Below are positions 25,539-32,279 of a stretch of 46,786 nt of DNA, in pieces; position 1 is the first letter of the stretch; each line of letters opens with the position of its first letter. Made by a program: the position numbers and the translations under genes. The notes under the pieces were generated by a model. The model saw nothing but the letters and a program-made list of their open reading frames with translations. It did not search any database and was not told the DNA's origin. Source of the stretch: an uncultured Bacteroidales bacterium (GTDB taxonomy: Bacteria > Bacteroidota > Bacteroidia > Bacteroidales > Bacteroidaceae); NCBI GenBank assembly GCA_949297215.1, contig CASFRV010000015.1, forward strand, positions 1 to 46,786, given 5' to 3'.

Positions 25539-25563
25539 CCCGTTGAAAGAAGACTCATTCCAC

Positions 25564-26346
25564 ATGAAAATAAAAGAGGTCGTCGCGACCCTGGAACGGT
25601 TCGCGCCCCTGCCGCTGCAAGAAGGCTACGACAACGCCGGCTTGCAGGTCGGACTGACAGAGGCGGACGCATCAGGGGTCTTGTTGTGCCTGGACGTGAC
25701 GGAAGCCGTCATCGACGAGGCCGCACGCCGGGGCTGCAATCTCGTCGTGAGCCACCACCCGCTCCTGTTTCACGCCCTGAAGCACGTCACGGCCGCCACG
25801 CAGCCCGAGCGGTGCGTCTGCGCGGCCATACGGGAGGGCATCACGCTCTATGCGGCCCACACCAATCTGGACAACGCCCCCGGCGGCGTCAACCATGCCA
25901 TGGCGCGCCTGATGGGCCTCAGAGACGAGCGCTTCCTCGTGCCCTCGCCCGCGGGAGGCGGCAGCGGCCTTGTGGGCGAGCTGCCCGAAGCCATGGAGCC
26001 GGCCCGCTTCCTGCGCCTGGTCAAAGACACATTCGGCGTGGCCTGCCTCTGCCACAACCAAGGGCCCGACCGCCCCATACGGCGCGTGGCGCTGTGCGGC
26101 GGAGCCGGGGCCTTCCTCGCCGACGAGGCCGTGCGCGCCGGGGCCGATGCCTTTGTGACGGGCGAGGTGGGCTACCACCGCTTTTTCGGCTACGAAAACG
26201 AGCTCTGGCTCCTGGCCCTGGGCCACTATCAGAGCGAGCGCCACACCGTCGGCCTGCTCTACGACATCCTGCACGAGGCCCACCCCGGCCTGCGCCTTGT
26301 CAGAACGGAGCTCGACACCAACCCCATCCGCTACATGACGGACTGA
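25564..26346 (+). CDS. Nif3-like dinuclear metal centre protein (GTP cyclohydrolase I type 2 family)
   Basis: A 260-residue member of the Nif3/YbgI/DUF34 family, of the short form without the inserted CutA-like domain. Metal-binding motifs are visible: VVSHHPLLFHALK (about 60-72), AAHTNLDNAPGG (about 98-109) and, near the C-terminus, GEVGYHRFFGYE and GHYQSERH. The family is nearly universal and forms hexamers with a two-metal site; its physiological reaction is not settled. The frame extends upstream of 25564, but homology begins at MKIKEVVATLE. The zinc-ribbon gene follows 41 bases downstream, an association often seen in Bacteroidetes. Confidence 0.94.
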   Translation: MKIKEVVATLERFAPLPLQEGYDNAGLQVGLTEADASGVLLCLDVTEAVIDEAARRGCNLVVSHHPLLFHALKHVTAATQPERCVCAAIREGITLYAAHTNLDNAPGGVNHAMARLMGLRDERFLVPSPAGGGSGLVGELPEAMEPARFLRLVKDTFGVACLCHNQGPDRPIRRVALCGGAGAFLADEAVRAGADAFVTGEVGYHRFFGYENELWLLALGHYQSERHTVGLLYDILHEAHPGLRLVRTELDTNPIRYMTD

Positions 26347-26387
26347 CACCCCCTGACAACAAACAAACAACAATAACACGTATCAAC

Positions 26388-27212
26388 ATGCCTACGAAAA
26401 AAGAAGTACCTGCGGACATGTCCGTAGAGGAAAAACTGAGGAACCTCTATCAGTTGCAGACCCTGCTGTCTGAGATTGATAAGATCAAGACATTGCGCGG
26501 CGAGCTGCCCCTTGAAGTGCAGGACCTCGAAGACGAAATCGAAGGACTCACCACTCGCCTGAGCAACTACGGCGACGAAATCAAAAACCAGGAAGCAGAA
26601 ATCGCTACGCGCAAACAGAAAATCGTGGATGCCTCGGATGCCGTGGCCCGCTACAAAACTCAGCTCGACGACGTGCGCAACAACCGCGAATACGACATGC
26701 TGAACAAGGAAATCGAATTCCAGTCGCTCGAAATAGAACTCCAAAACAAAAAAATAGGTGAGGCCCGCCGCATCATCGAAGCCAAGCAAGCCGAAATAGC
26801 CGCCGGACAAAAGCAGCTCGAAGAGCGCCGCATCGACCTGGACGCCAAAAAGGTGGAACTGGACGACATCGTGGCCGAAACGAAAGCCGAGGAAGAAAAG
26901 CTGCGCGAGCAGGCCAAGGCCCTCGAACTGACCATCGAACCGCGCCTGCTCACGGCCTTTAAGCGCATCCGCAAGAGCAGCCGCAACGGACTGGGCATCG
27001 TCTACGTGCAGCGCGACGCCTGCGGCGGATGCTTCAACAAGATACCGCCCCAGCGCCAGCTCGACATCCGCATGCGAAAGAAAATCATCGTTTGCGAATA
27101 TTGCGGACGCATCATGATTGACCCCGAACTGGCCGGCGTGCAGATAGAAAAACCGGTCGAAAAGGAAAAAACGCCCCGCCGCCGCAAAACGCTGACCTCG
27201 GAAGAGGCCTGA
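26388..27212 (+). CDS. coiled-coil protein with C4-type zinc ribbon (PF02591)
   Basis: A 274-residue protein. Residues about 15-195 form a long antiparallel coiled coil dense in E, K, Q and A. A zinc ribbon follows near 213-245 with two knuckles, CGGCFNKI and CEYCGRIM. The tail is basic (PRRRKTL). The family resembles the Helicobacter HP0958/FlgZ protein but in Bacteroidetes has no established function; nucleic acid binding is possible. It is co-transcribed with the Nif3 gene and ends just before a strong terminator. Confidence 0.92.
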   Translation: MPTKKEVPADMSVEEKLRNLYQLQTLLSEIDKIKTLRGELPLEVQDLEDEIEGLTTRLSNYGDEIKNQEAEIATRKQKIVDASDAVARYKTQLDDVRNNREYDMLNKEIEFQSLEIELQNKKIGEARRIIEAKQAEIAAGQKQLEERRIDLDAKKVELDDIVAETKAEEEKLREQAKALELTIEPRLLTAFKRIRKSSRNGLGIVYVQRDACGGCFNKIPPQRQLDIRMRKKIIVCEYCGRIMIDPELAGVQIEKPVEKEKTPRRRKTLTSEEA

Positions 27213-27233
27213 CGCCTCGGCGCACCACCGCAT

Positions 27234-27277
27234 AAAGCAGCCGGCCGGAACCGCCACGGGTTCCGGCCGGCTGCTTT
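27234..27277. terminator. bidirectional terminator between zinc-ribbon and HsdR_N-like genes
   Basis: A perfect 19-bp inverted repeat (27234-27252 with 27259-27277) with a 6-base loop, flanked by AAA and TTT. It lies between two convergent genes (stops at 27212 and 27312), so it can act on both strands. Confidence 0.8.
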
Positions 27278-27311
27278 GTAAGCCTCGCACCGGCGGCTGC
27301 CCCGCGGGCGG

Positions 27312-27767
27312 CTAAACCAGCTCGTTAAAAGCCGGCACGTCGCGCAAAAAGACATACGACGCCTCGGCATACAGCATGCGGCAACAGACGTGCATCAGCC
27401 CGTTGCTGACAAACAGATAGTCGGCACGCAGCAGGCTGTTGTACGAACAAATCTGGTTGAAAACCTCCTGCGTGAGCGCCACCGTCGGCGCCTTATACTC
27501 CATCACGACGCGCGGACGCCCGCCGTTGCGGTCGTAGAGCACGCTGTCGCAACGGCGCAGCCCTCCGTTGAGCCGGATGCCCACCTCGTTGGCCAGGAGC
27601 TGGGGCGGATAGCCCTTGTGCTCCACCAGAAAGTGTGTGAACTGCTGACGCACCCATTCCTCGGGCGTCAGCCTGACATAGCGCCGCCTGAGGAAATCGA
27701 AAACATACGTTGAGCCTCCCGTTTGCCGCGTTTTTATCTCGGCAGGCGGCAAGTTTAATGAAATCAT
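27312..27767 (-). CDS. HsdR_N-like PD-(D/E)XK domain protein, stand-alone
   Basis: A 151-residue protein consisting of the type I restriction HsdR N-terminal nuclease-fold domain alone. The PD-(D/E)XK core is visible as CDSVLYDRNG followed by RVVMEYKAP (EYK motif, about residues 86-107), with a preceding QQFTHFLVEHKGYP helix. There is no helicase, methylase or specificity gene nearby, so this is not an active type I restriction system. The frame extends to 27854, but homology starts at MISLNLPPAEI. It is divergent from the AMP nucleosidase gene. Role unknown; DNA or nucleotide processing is a guess based on the fold. Confidence 0.86.
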   Translation of the reverse strand: MISLNLPPAEIKTRQTGGSTYVFDFLRRRYVRLTPEEWVRQQFTHFLVEHKGYPPQLLANEVGIRLNGGLRRCDSVLYDRNGGRPRVVMEYKAPTVALTQEVFNQICSYNSLLRADYLFVSNGLMHVCCRMLYAEASYVFLRDVPAFNELV

Positions 27768-27772
27768 TTTCT

Positions 27773-27780
27773 TACTTTTG
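27773..27780 (+). promoter_or_regulatory. possible -7 element for the AMP nucleosidase-holA operon
   Basis: TACTTTTG on the plus strand fits TAnnTTTG, 79 bases upstream of the AMP nucleosidase start. No good -33 element is seen. It lies just in front of the divergent HsdR_N-like start. Confidence 0.4.
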
Positions 27781-27843
27781 CAAAATGCGGCCCTTCGCCC
27801 GGACTCCCCGGGCCGAAAGGCCGGTACGAACCGCTTTGTAAAA

Positions 27844-27874
27844 CAAAAATACAAAGAATATGATATCCCGACAA
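27844..27874 (-). promoter_or_regulatory. possible promoter of the HsdR_N-like gene
   Basis: On the minus strand TTG (27872-27874), 20 bases, then TATTTTTG (27844-27851). This would place a start about 70 bases upstream of the gene and would overlap the first codons of the divergent AMP nucleosidase gene. Confidence 0.4.
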
Positions 27875-28636
27875 GAAATCGTAGGCAATTGGCTGCAACG
27901 CTACACGCAAGTAGCTTTGGACGGCTTCGCCGAGCATGTCCTGCTCACCAATTTCAACAACTACGTCGACATCTTCTGCGAGCTCTGCGGCATCGAGCCG
28001 GTGGGCTACGGAAGCAATATGCGCACCGCAACAGCCCAAGGCATCACCATCATCAACTTCGGCATAGGCAGCCCCAACGCGGCCCTCATCATGGACCTCC
28101 TGAGCGCCATCAGCCCCAAAGCATGCCTCTTCCTGGGCAAATGCGGCGGCATCTCAGACAAGACGGGCCTGGGCGACTACATCCTCCCCCTGGCCGGCAT
28201 ACGCGGCGAAGGCACCTCCAACGACTACCTGCCGCCCGAAGTGCCCTCGCTGCCCGCCTTCATGCTGCAACGCGCCGTCTCCACCGCCCTGCGCGACAAC
28301 CACCACGACTATTGGACCGGCACCGTCTACACCACCAACCGCCGCGTGTGGGAACACGACGAGCGCTTCAAGACATATCTGCGCCAAACGCGCGCCATGG
28401 CCGTCGATATGGAAACCGCCACGCTCTTCACCTGCGGCTTCTACAACCATATTCCCACAGGCGCCCTGCTCCTCGTTTCCGACAACCCGATGGTGCCCGA
28501 AGGCATCAAGACAGAAGCCAGCGACAAGCGGGTAACCCAATCGTTTGCCGCCACCCACGTAAAAATAGGTATCGAGTCGCTGCGCCTCATCATCGAGGAA
28601 CGCAAAACCGTCCGCCACCTGAAATACGAATGGTAA
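27860..28636 (+). CDS. amn: AMP nucleosidase
   Basis: A 258-residue phosphorylase-superfamily enzyme splitting AMP into adenine and ribose 5-phosphate. The phosphorylase fold shows in ITIINFGIGSPNAALIMDLL (phosphate/ribose site), LFLGKCGGISDKTGLGDYILP and AVDMETATLFTCGF (the ME-TA motif contacting the nucleoside). LLLVSDNPM supplies the base-site Asp. It is the short form lacking the N-terminal regulatory domain of Escherichia coli Amn, as in other Bacteroidales. The holA gene follows after 20 bases. Confidence 0.92.
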   Translation: MISRQEIVGNWLQRYTQVALDGFAEHVLLTNFNNYVDIFCELCGIEPVGYGSNMRTATAQGITIINFGIGSPNAALIMDLLSAISPKACLFLGKCGGISDKTGLGDYILPLAGIRGEGTSNDYLPPEVPSLPAFMLQRAVSTALRDNHHDYWTGTVYTTNRRVWEHDERFKTYLRQTRAMAVDMETATLFTCGFYNHIPTGALLLVSDNPMVPEGIKTEASDKRVTQSFAATHVKIGIESLRLIIEERKTVRHLKYEW

Positions 28637-28656
28637 CGGCTCCCCGCAATCAACCC

Positions 28657-29697
28657 ATGACTACCGCACAAAACAACCGGAAAAACGCTGCTGCCTCCTA
28701 CGAAAGCATCGTGCGCGAGGTCAGAGCCGGCAACGTCAGGCCCATCTACTACCTGATGGGCGAAGAGAGCTACTACATCGACCGCCTGGCCGACTTTATT
28801 ACCGACAGCACGCTCCAACCCGAAGAGAAGGACTTCAACCTCATCACCTTCTACGGCCCGGAAACTGCCGTCGACGACGTCATCAACGCGTGCAAAGGCT
28901 TCCCGATGGGCGCCAGCCGCATCGTCGTGTGCGTCCGCGAAGCCCAGTCGCTGCGCGGCATCGACCGCTTGGAGTTCTACCTGAAGCAGCCTCAGCCCTC
29001 CACCGTGCTTATATGCTGCCATAAAAACGGAAGCCTCGACCGGCGGAAAAAGATCTGCGCGCTCATCGAGAAAAACGGCGTGCTCTTCGAAAGCAAAAAG
29101 CTATACGACAGCCAGCTCCCCACGTTTATCCGCGATTACCTGAAACGAAAAAAAACGGGCATCGAACCAGAGGCGGCTGCCATGCTCGGCGAATATATCG
29201 GGCCCGACCTGAACCGCCTCGCAGGCGAGCTCGATAAACTCGTCATCTCCCTGCCCGCCGGCGAACGTACCGTCACCCGGGAACTCGTCAGCCGCAACGT
29301 AGCCATGACACGCGACTTCAGCATCTTCGAAATGCAGGATGCCATCGTCAGAAAAGACATCGTTAAGGTTAATCAGATAGCACACTATTTTGACAGCAAT
29401 CCAAAAGACTTTTCGCTCCAAAAACTGTTGGCTTCGCTCTTTAAGTTCTTCTCTAACCTGATGCTTGCCTACTACGCACCCGAGAAGAGCGAAAGGGGGA
29501 TAGCCGCCTGGCTGGGCATCACAGAGTGGCAAGTCAAAAAGAACTACTTGCCCGCCATGCGCAACTACACCGGAACAAAAGTGCTCCACATCATAGAGCA
29601 GATCCGCCGCACCGACGCACGCTCAAAAGGCGTCGACAACCCCGCCACCTCCGACGGCGACTTAATGAAAGAGCTCTTCTTTTTCATCCTCCACTGA
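28657..29697 (+). CDS. holA: DNA polymerase III subunit delta
   Basis: A 346-residue clamp-loader delta subunit. It carries the N-terminal motif IYYLMGEESYYIDRLADFI (about residues 29-47), a RecA-like domain with SRIVVCVREAQSLRG, the linker YIGPDLNRLAGELDKLV, and a C-terminal helical collar domain (about 225-346). Length is normal for Bacteroidales. An in-frame ATG at 28630 overlapping the AMP nucleosidase stop would add nine residues (MVTAPRNQP); 28657 is preferred, but coupling through 28630 is possible. A strong terminator follows. Confidence 0.94.
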   Translation: MTTAQNNRKNAAASYESIVREVRAGNVRPIYYLMGEESYYIDRLADFITDSTLQPEEKDFNLITFYGPETAVDDVINACKGFPMGASRIVVCVREAQSLRGIDRLEFYLKQPQPSTVLICCHKNGSLDRRKKICALIEKNGVLFESKKLYDSQLPTFIRDYLKRKKTGIEPEAAAMLGEYIGPDLNRLAGELDKLVISLPAGERTVTRELVSRNVAMTRDFSIFEMQDAIVRKDIVKVNQIAHYFDSNPKDFSLQKLLASLFKFFSNLMLAYYAPEKSERGIAAWLGITEWQVKKNYLPAMRNYTGTKVLHIIEQIRRTDARSKGVDNPATSDGDLMKELFFFILH

Positions 29698-29736
29698 AAA
29701 AAGTCATCCGAAAACATCAACCTCCAACCCGGCTCC

Positions 29737-29768
29737 GGCGGCAAAAACTTCCCAAAGTTGTTGCCGCC
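29737..29768 (+). terminator. intrinsic terminator after holA
   Basis: GGCGGCAA (29737-29744) pairs with TTGCCGCC (29761-29768), with an inner AACTT/AAGTT stem and a CCC-containing loop, followed by TTTTCTTTT. It lies 40 bases after the holA stop. Confidence 0.85.
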
Positions 29769-30536
29769 TTTTCTTTTCACCACCCCACATCCCGCTCAAA
29801 GCATACGCCTCAGAACCTTACGTTCCCTGAAATAATGCTGATAAAAATGTAAATTGCAAGCCTCAAAACCACTTTTCAGCCCGAAAAATGCCATTTTTCG
29901 CCCTCAAAAACCGATAAAAATCAGTCCGAACCTCCATTTTTCACTCCGTTAACATCTCTTTCATTCCCTCCAAATCATTCCAAAATACCAACAAACAAAC
30001 TCATACACAGCACTTTACACAAAAACAAAGCCTCCAATTTTCGCTCAAATCCATCCACCCGAACTTTTCATCGAAATAAACGAAAATTCCCGAAGAGCTC
30101 CTTTGCCCAGGCAGGCAAATTCACAATAAACCAATATTAATAATCACATTTGCAAATCAACAAATTCAAACCCAAATTCCACACATCCATTTATCAACAA
30201 ACCTGCAAAAGCTCTCTTCCAATCAACAGAATTTATCAACACTCCAAAACAGCATTTCAAAACAGAAATCAAAACTTTCACAAAGCAAAATCTATTTTTA
30301 TTCACTCCAAACAAATCCGTCTTTCCCTATTGTAAACCAGACAATTAAGCAAAATTGCTCCACTTTTCATCTCGCAAAATTATCAAGCCAGCAACCAATT
30401 GCGAGCGGAGTTGATATTTGGGGATTGGGGAGAGAAAATAAGCTTTTAGGAGCCAGTATTTTATTCTGATGAGTTATTGCGATGTTTTAAGCGGTTTTCG
30501 GCGCTTTTATTTACACATGTATTTTTCTTTTGCGGC

Positions 30537-30614
30537 TTGTTGAAATAAATATTTGCGTATGTAGATTTGTAAATACAAATACAAAATATCTATTTTGAGA
30601 ATATAATTCAACAA
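30537..30614. repeat. nested inverted repeats upstream of the XRE regulator gene
   Basis: An outer repeat TTGTTGAA (30537-30544) / TTCAACAA (30607-30614) encloses two adjacent perfect 7-2-7 palindromes. They are ATTTGTA-AA-TACAAAT (30565-30580) and CAAAATA-TC-TATTTTG (30582-30597), separated by one base. The block ends 3 bases before the -33 element of the promoter at 30618-30648, a good place for operators. Confidence 0.65.
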
Positions 30615-30617
30615 ACG

Positions 30618-30648
30618 TTGCGGCTGTTGTTTTTTATCTTTATCTTTG
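30618..30648 (+). promoter_or_regulatory. promoter of the XRE regulator gene
   Basis: TTG (30618-30620), 20 bases, then TATCTTTG (30641-30648), a good Bacteroidetes consensus match. The start codon is 101 bases downstream, leaving a leader of roughly 95 bases. Confidence 0.65.
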
Positions 30649-30749
30649 TAGAGGCTACTGAATGGGCATTTTTTGCTGCTCGCATGCCGTAACGGGCAGG
30701 TGGCGGACGAATATGAGACGCTGCGGGCCCCTATTGATATGTTAAGAAT

Positions 30750-31253
30750 ATGAAAGAGAGAATCAGACAGATAATGGAGCATGAGCGAATGTCGCAACAG
30801 GAATTCGCTGCCAAGCTTGAAATTTCTCCCGCCTCGCTTTCCAGCATCTTCACGGGAAGAACCAATCCTACGAACAAACACGTGCAAGCTATCCACCGAG
30901 CTTTCCCTGATATCGACATAAACTGGTTACTCTTCGGCGAAGGTGAAATGTATGCGCTTGCAGAAACCGACAGCAGGGAAGAAAAAAGCGGGAATGCAGA
31001 AGAGACAACCTCTTCGGGTGAAAGCGCGACGGACGGCTCGGCCGGAGAGCTCCCCTTCCCTCCCCTGCAAACGGAAAACAGGGAAACGGAAGAAAGCAAA
31101 CGGCCTTACAGAACGGGCTGCATGCCCCCTAACTTCGACTTTCGGACACGCATCGAAAAAGAACAAGAAAGTAACAGGCCCAAACGGCAGATAAAAGAGA
31201 TCCGCGTGTTTTTCGACGACGGCACTTACGAGGCTTTCGTGCCGGGCAAGTGA
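30750..31253 (+). CDS. XRE-type helix-turn-helix regulator
   Basis: A 167-residue protein with an N-terminal helix-turn-helix domain (about residues 4-65): RMSQQEFAAKLEISPASLSSI is the DNA-binding pair of helices, and INWLLFGEGEMY is the typical end of the domain. A low-complexity acidic/serine linker (about 70-115) leads to a short conserved C-terminal strand pair (KEIRVFFDDGTYEAFVPGK). Proteins of this layout are common in Bacteroidales and their targets are unknown. It stands alone between a 1-kb gene-free region with operator-like palindromes and a convergent operon, so autoregulation is plausible. Confidence 0.88.
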   Translation: MKERIRQIMEHERMSQQEFAAKLEISPASLSSIFTGRTNPTNKHVQAIHRAFPDIDINWLLFGEGEMYALAETDSREEKSGNAEETTSSGESATDGSAGELPFPPLQTENRETEESKRPYRTGCMPPNFDFRTRIEKEQESNRPKRQIKEIRVFFDDGTYEAFVPGK

Positions 31254-31314
31254 GCTATTTTTGCAACCTGCCTTTCCCCTTTTCCTTACCAGCCGACGTG
31301 CTCCTTACAAACAG

Positions 31315-31350
31315 AAGCCGGCTCCCCGCGTTCTGACGGAGAGCCGGCTT
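31315..31350. terminator. bidirectional terminator between XRE regulator and thioesterase genes
   Basis: A perfect 10-bp stem AAGCCGGCTC (31315-31324) / GAGCCGGCTT (31341-31350) with a 16-base loop that can pair further. Flanking T runs are short on both strands, so strength is uncertain. Confidence 0.6.
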
Positions 31351-31372
31351 GCTTTGTGGTAAGAACCGTCTG

Positions 31373-31741
31373 CTACAACTTCGACATGAAACGTTCGCGG
31401 TCGACAACGTAACGCACGTGCGTGCCGCGGCCCACCTCGCCGTGCGCATCTTCGGCATGGAGCGAAAACGTCAGTTTACGCCCGTCGATGGCCGTGAGTT
31501 CGGCCGTGGCCCGCACAGCCTCGCCCATAGCGGTCGGTTTGACGTGAGCCACGTCGATGGCCGCCCCCACGGTTGTGCTCCCTTCGGGCAGGGAAGCCGC
31601 GACAGCCTGCATGGCTGCGTTTTCCATGAGCGCCACGAGGGCCGGCGTGGCAAAAACCGGCAGGTCGCCCGAGCCCATGGCCCGGGCCGTGTTGCTTTCG
31701 GTCACGAAGACCGAAGCTGTGTGAGTTAATCCTGTTTCCAT
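31373..31741 (-). CDS. FlK-like hotdog thioesterase
   Basis: A 122-residue hotdog-fold protein of the fluoroacetyl-CoA thioesterase (FlK-like) family. ATPALVALMENAAM carries the conserved glutamate of the central helix, DVAHVKPTAMGEAV the conserved histidine, and VGRGTHVRYVVDRERF the last strands. It would hydrolyse a small acyl-CoA; specificity is unknown. The frame runs to 31930, but homology begins at METGLTHTASV. Its ATG lies 1 base after the stop of the upstream secreted protein, and it is the last gene of the ruvC operon. Confidence 0.88.
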   Translation of the reverse strand: METGLTHTASVFVTESNTARAMGSGDLPVFATPALVALMENAAMQAVAASLPEGSTTVGAAIDVAHVKPTAMGEAVRATAELTAIDGRKLTFSLHAEDAHGEVGRGTHVRYVVDRERFMSKL

Positions 31742-31742
31742 A

Positions 31743-32273
31743 TTATTTATTGTGTTGTTTATTATCGGTGGCTGATGGCGGAATGGTTTCCTCCTCCGTC
31801 GCGGCAATTTCCCGAAAGGCCTTTTCCCAATCGGTGTCGAGCGAAAAGCGCACAGGCGTCTTCCTGTCGTTGACAAAAGAGCGCGTCGTAACGGTATCGG
31901 GGTCACAAAAAAGAGGGTGCGACGTGGCAACCTTCACAAAGCGCCGATAGGTGGCTCTACGCTGCTCGCGCGAAATTCCTTTCTTCTGATACACGTCGTG
32001 GAGGAAGCGGGTGGAAAACTCCGACAAGTAGTAGGCCTGCACGTCCAGCAGCCGCGCAGCATCGGCTGCGGGCAGCGTATCAGTCCGCTCGCGCATGTAG
32101 AGCAGGGCCGCACGCTGAAAGGACGCCAGATGCGTCTGCACAAAGCCGTAGCCCGACGAGCTGAGCACGCGGTTGGCCCCGGAAAGCACCCTGTCGAAGA
32201 CAGCCTGCGCCCCGGCAGCACAACAGACAGCCGCAAAAAGCAGCAAAAACAGTGTTCGTCTCATAGTCTTCAT
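31743..32273 (-). CDS. conserved hypothetical secreted protein
   Basis: A 176-residue protein with a signal peptide (RTLFLLLFAAVCCAAGAQA; cleavage after about residue 24). A helical mature part contains QTHLASFQRAALLYMRERTDTLPAADAARLLDVQAYYL. I do not recognise a named domain; similar short periplasmic proteins occur next to ruvC and ABC genes in Bacteroidales. It starts 6 bases after the tandem-ABC gene and is 1 base from the thioesterase start, so it belongs to that operon. Start may be Met1 or Met4. Confidence 0.72.
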   Translation of the reverse strand: MKTMRRTLFLLLFAAVCCAAGAQAVFDRVLSGANRVLSSSGYGFVQTHLASFQRAALLYMRERTDTLPAADAARLLDVQAYYLSEFSTRFLHDVYQKKGISREQRRATYRRFVKVATSHPLFCDPDTVTTRSFVNDRKTPVRFSLDTDWEKAFREIAATEEETIPPSATDNKQHNK

Positions 32274-32279
32274 TTTTCG

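Larger units (their letters stand above)
29698..30749. other. 1.05-kb gene-free AT-rich region with a switch in strand composition, candidate oriC
   Basis: Apart from the holA terminator and the XRE promoter, I see no gene here. By hand count 29941-30060 holds 42 C and 4 G on the plus strand, while 30421-30540 holds 31 G and 14 C. A-over-T changes to T-over-A at about the same place (30.36-30.42 kb). A 7-bp inverted repeat CTCGCAA (30371-30377) / TTGCGAG (30399-30405) lies at the switch. TTATCAACA, one base from the DnaA box TTATnCACA, occurs at 30191-30199 and 30233-30241. Short palindromes are at 29882-29900 and 30148-30157, and nested ones at 30537-30614. Outward-going strands are G/T-rich on both sides, the pattern expected at a bidirectional origin, but other explanations remain. 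Confidence 0.4.

Noticed and set aside
27312-27767. Type I restriction-modification system
   Set aside because: Only the HsdR N-terminal domain is present; no helicase, methylase or specificity genes in the window.
30150-30335. A 61-codon frame inside the gene-free region
   Set aside because: Low-complexity K/N/Q/F/S composition that follows from the A/C-rich sequence, no ribosome binding site and no recognisable motif.
29780-30350. Rho-dependent terminator region for holA because of the C-over-G bubble
   Set aside because: A strong intrinsic terminator (29737-29768) already follows holA, and the C-rich stretch is much longer than a rut site needs; kept only as an alternative explanation.
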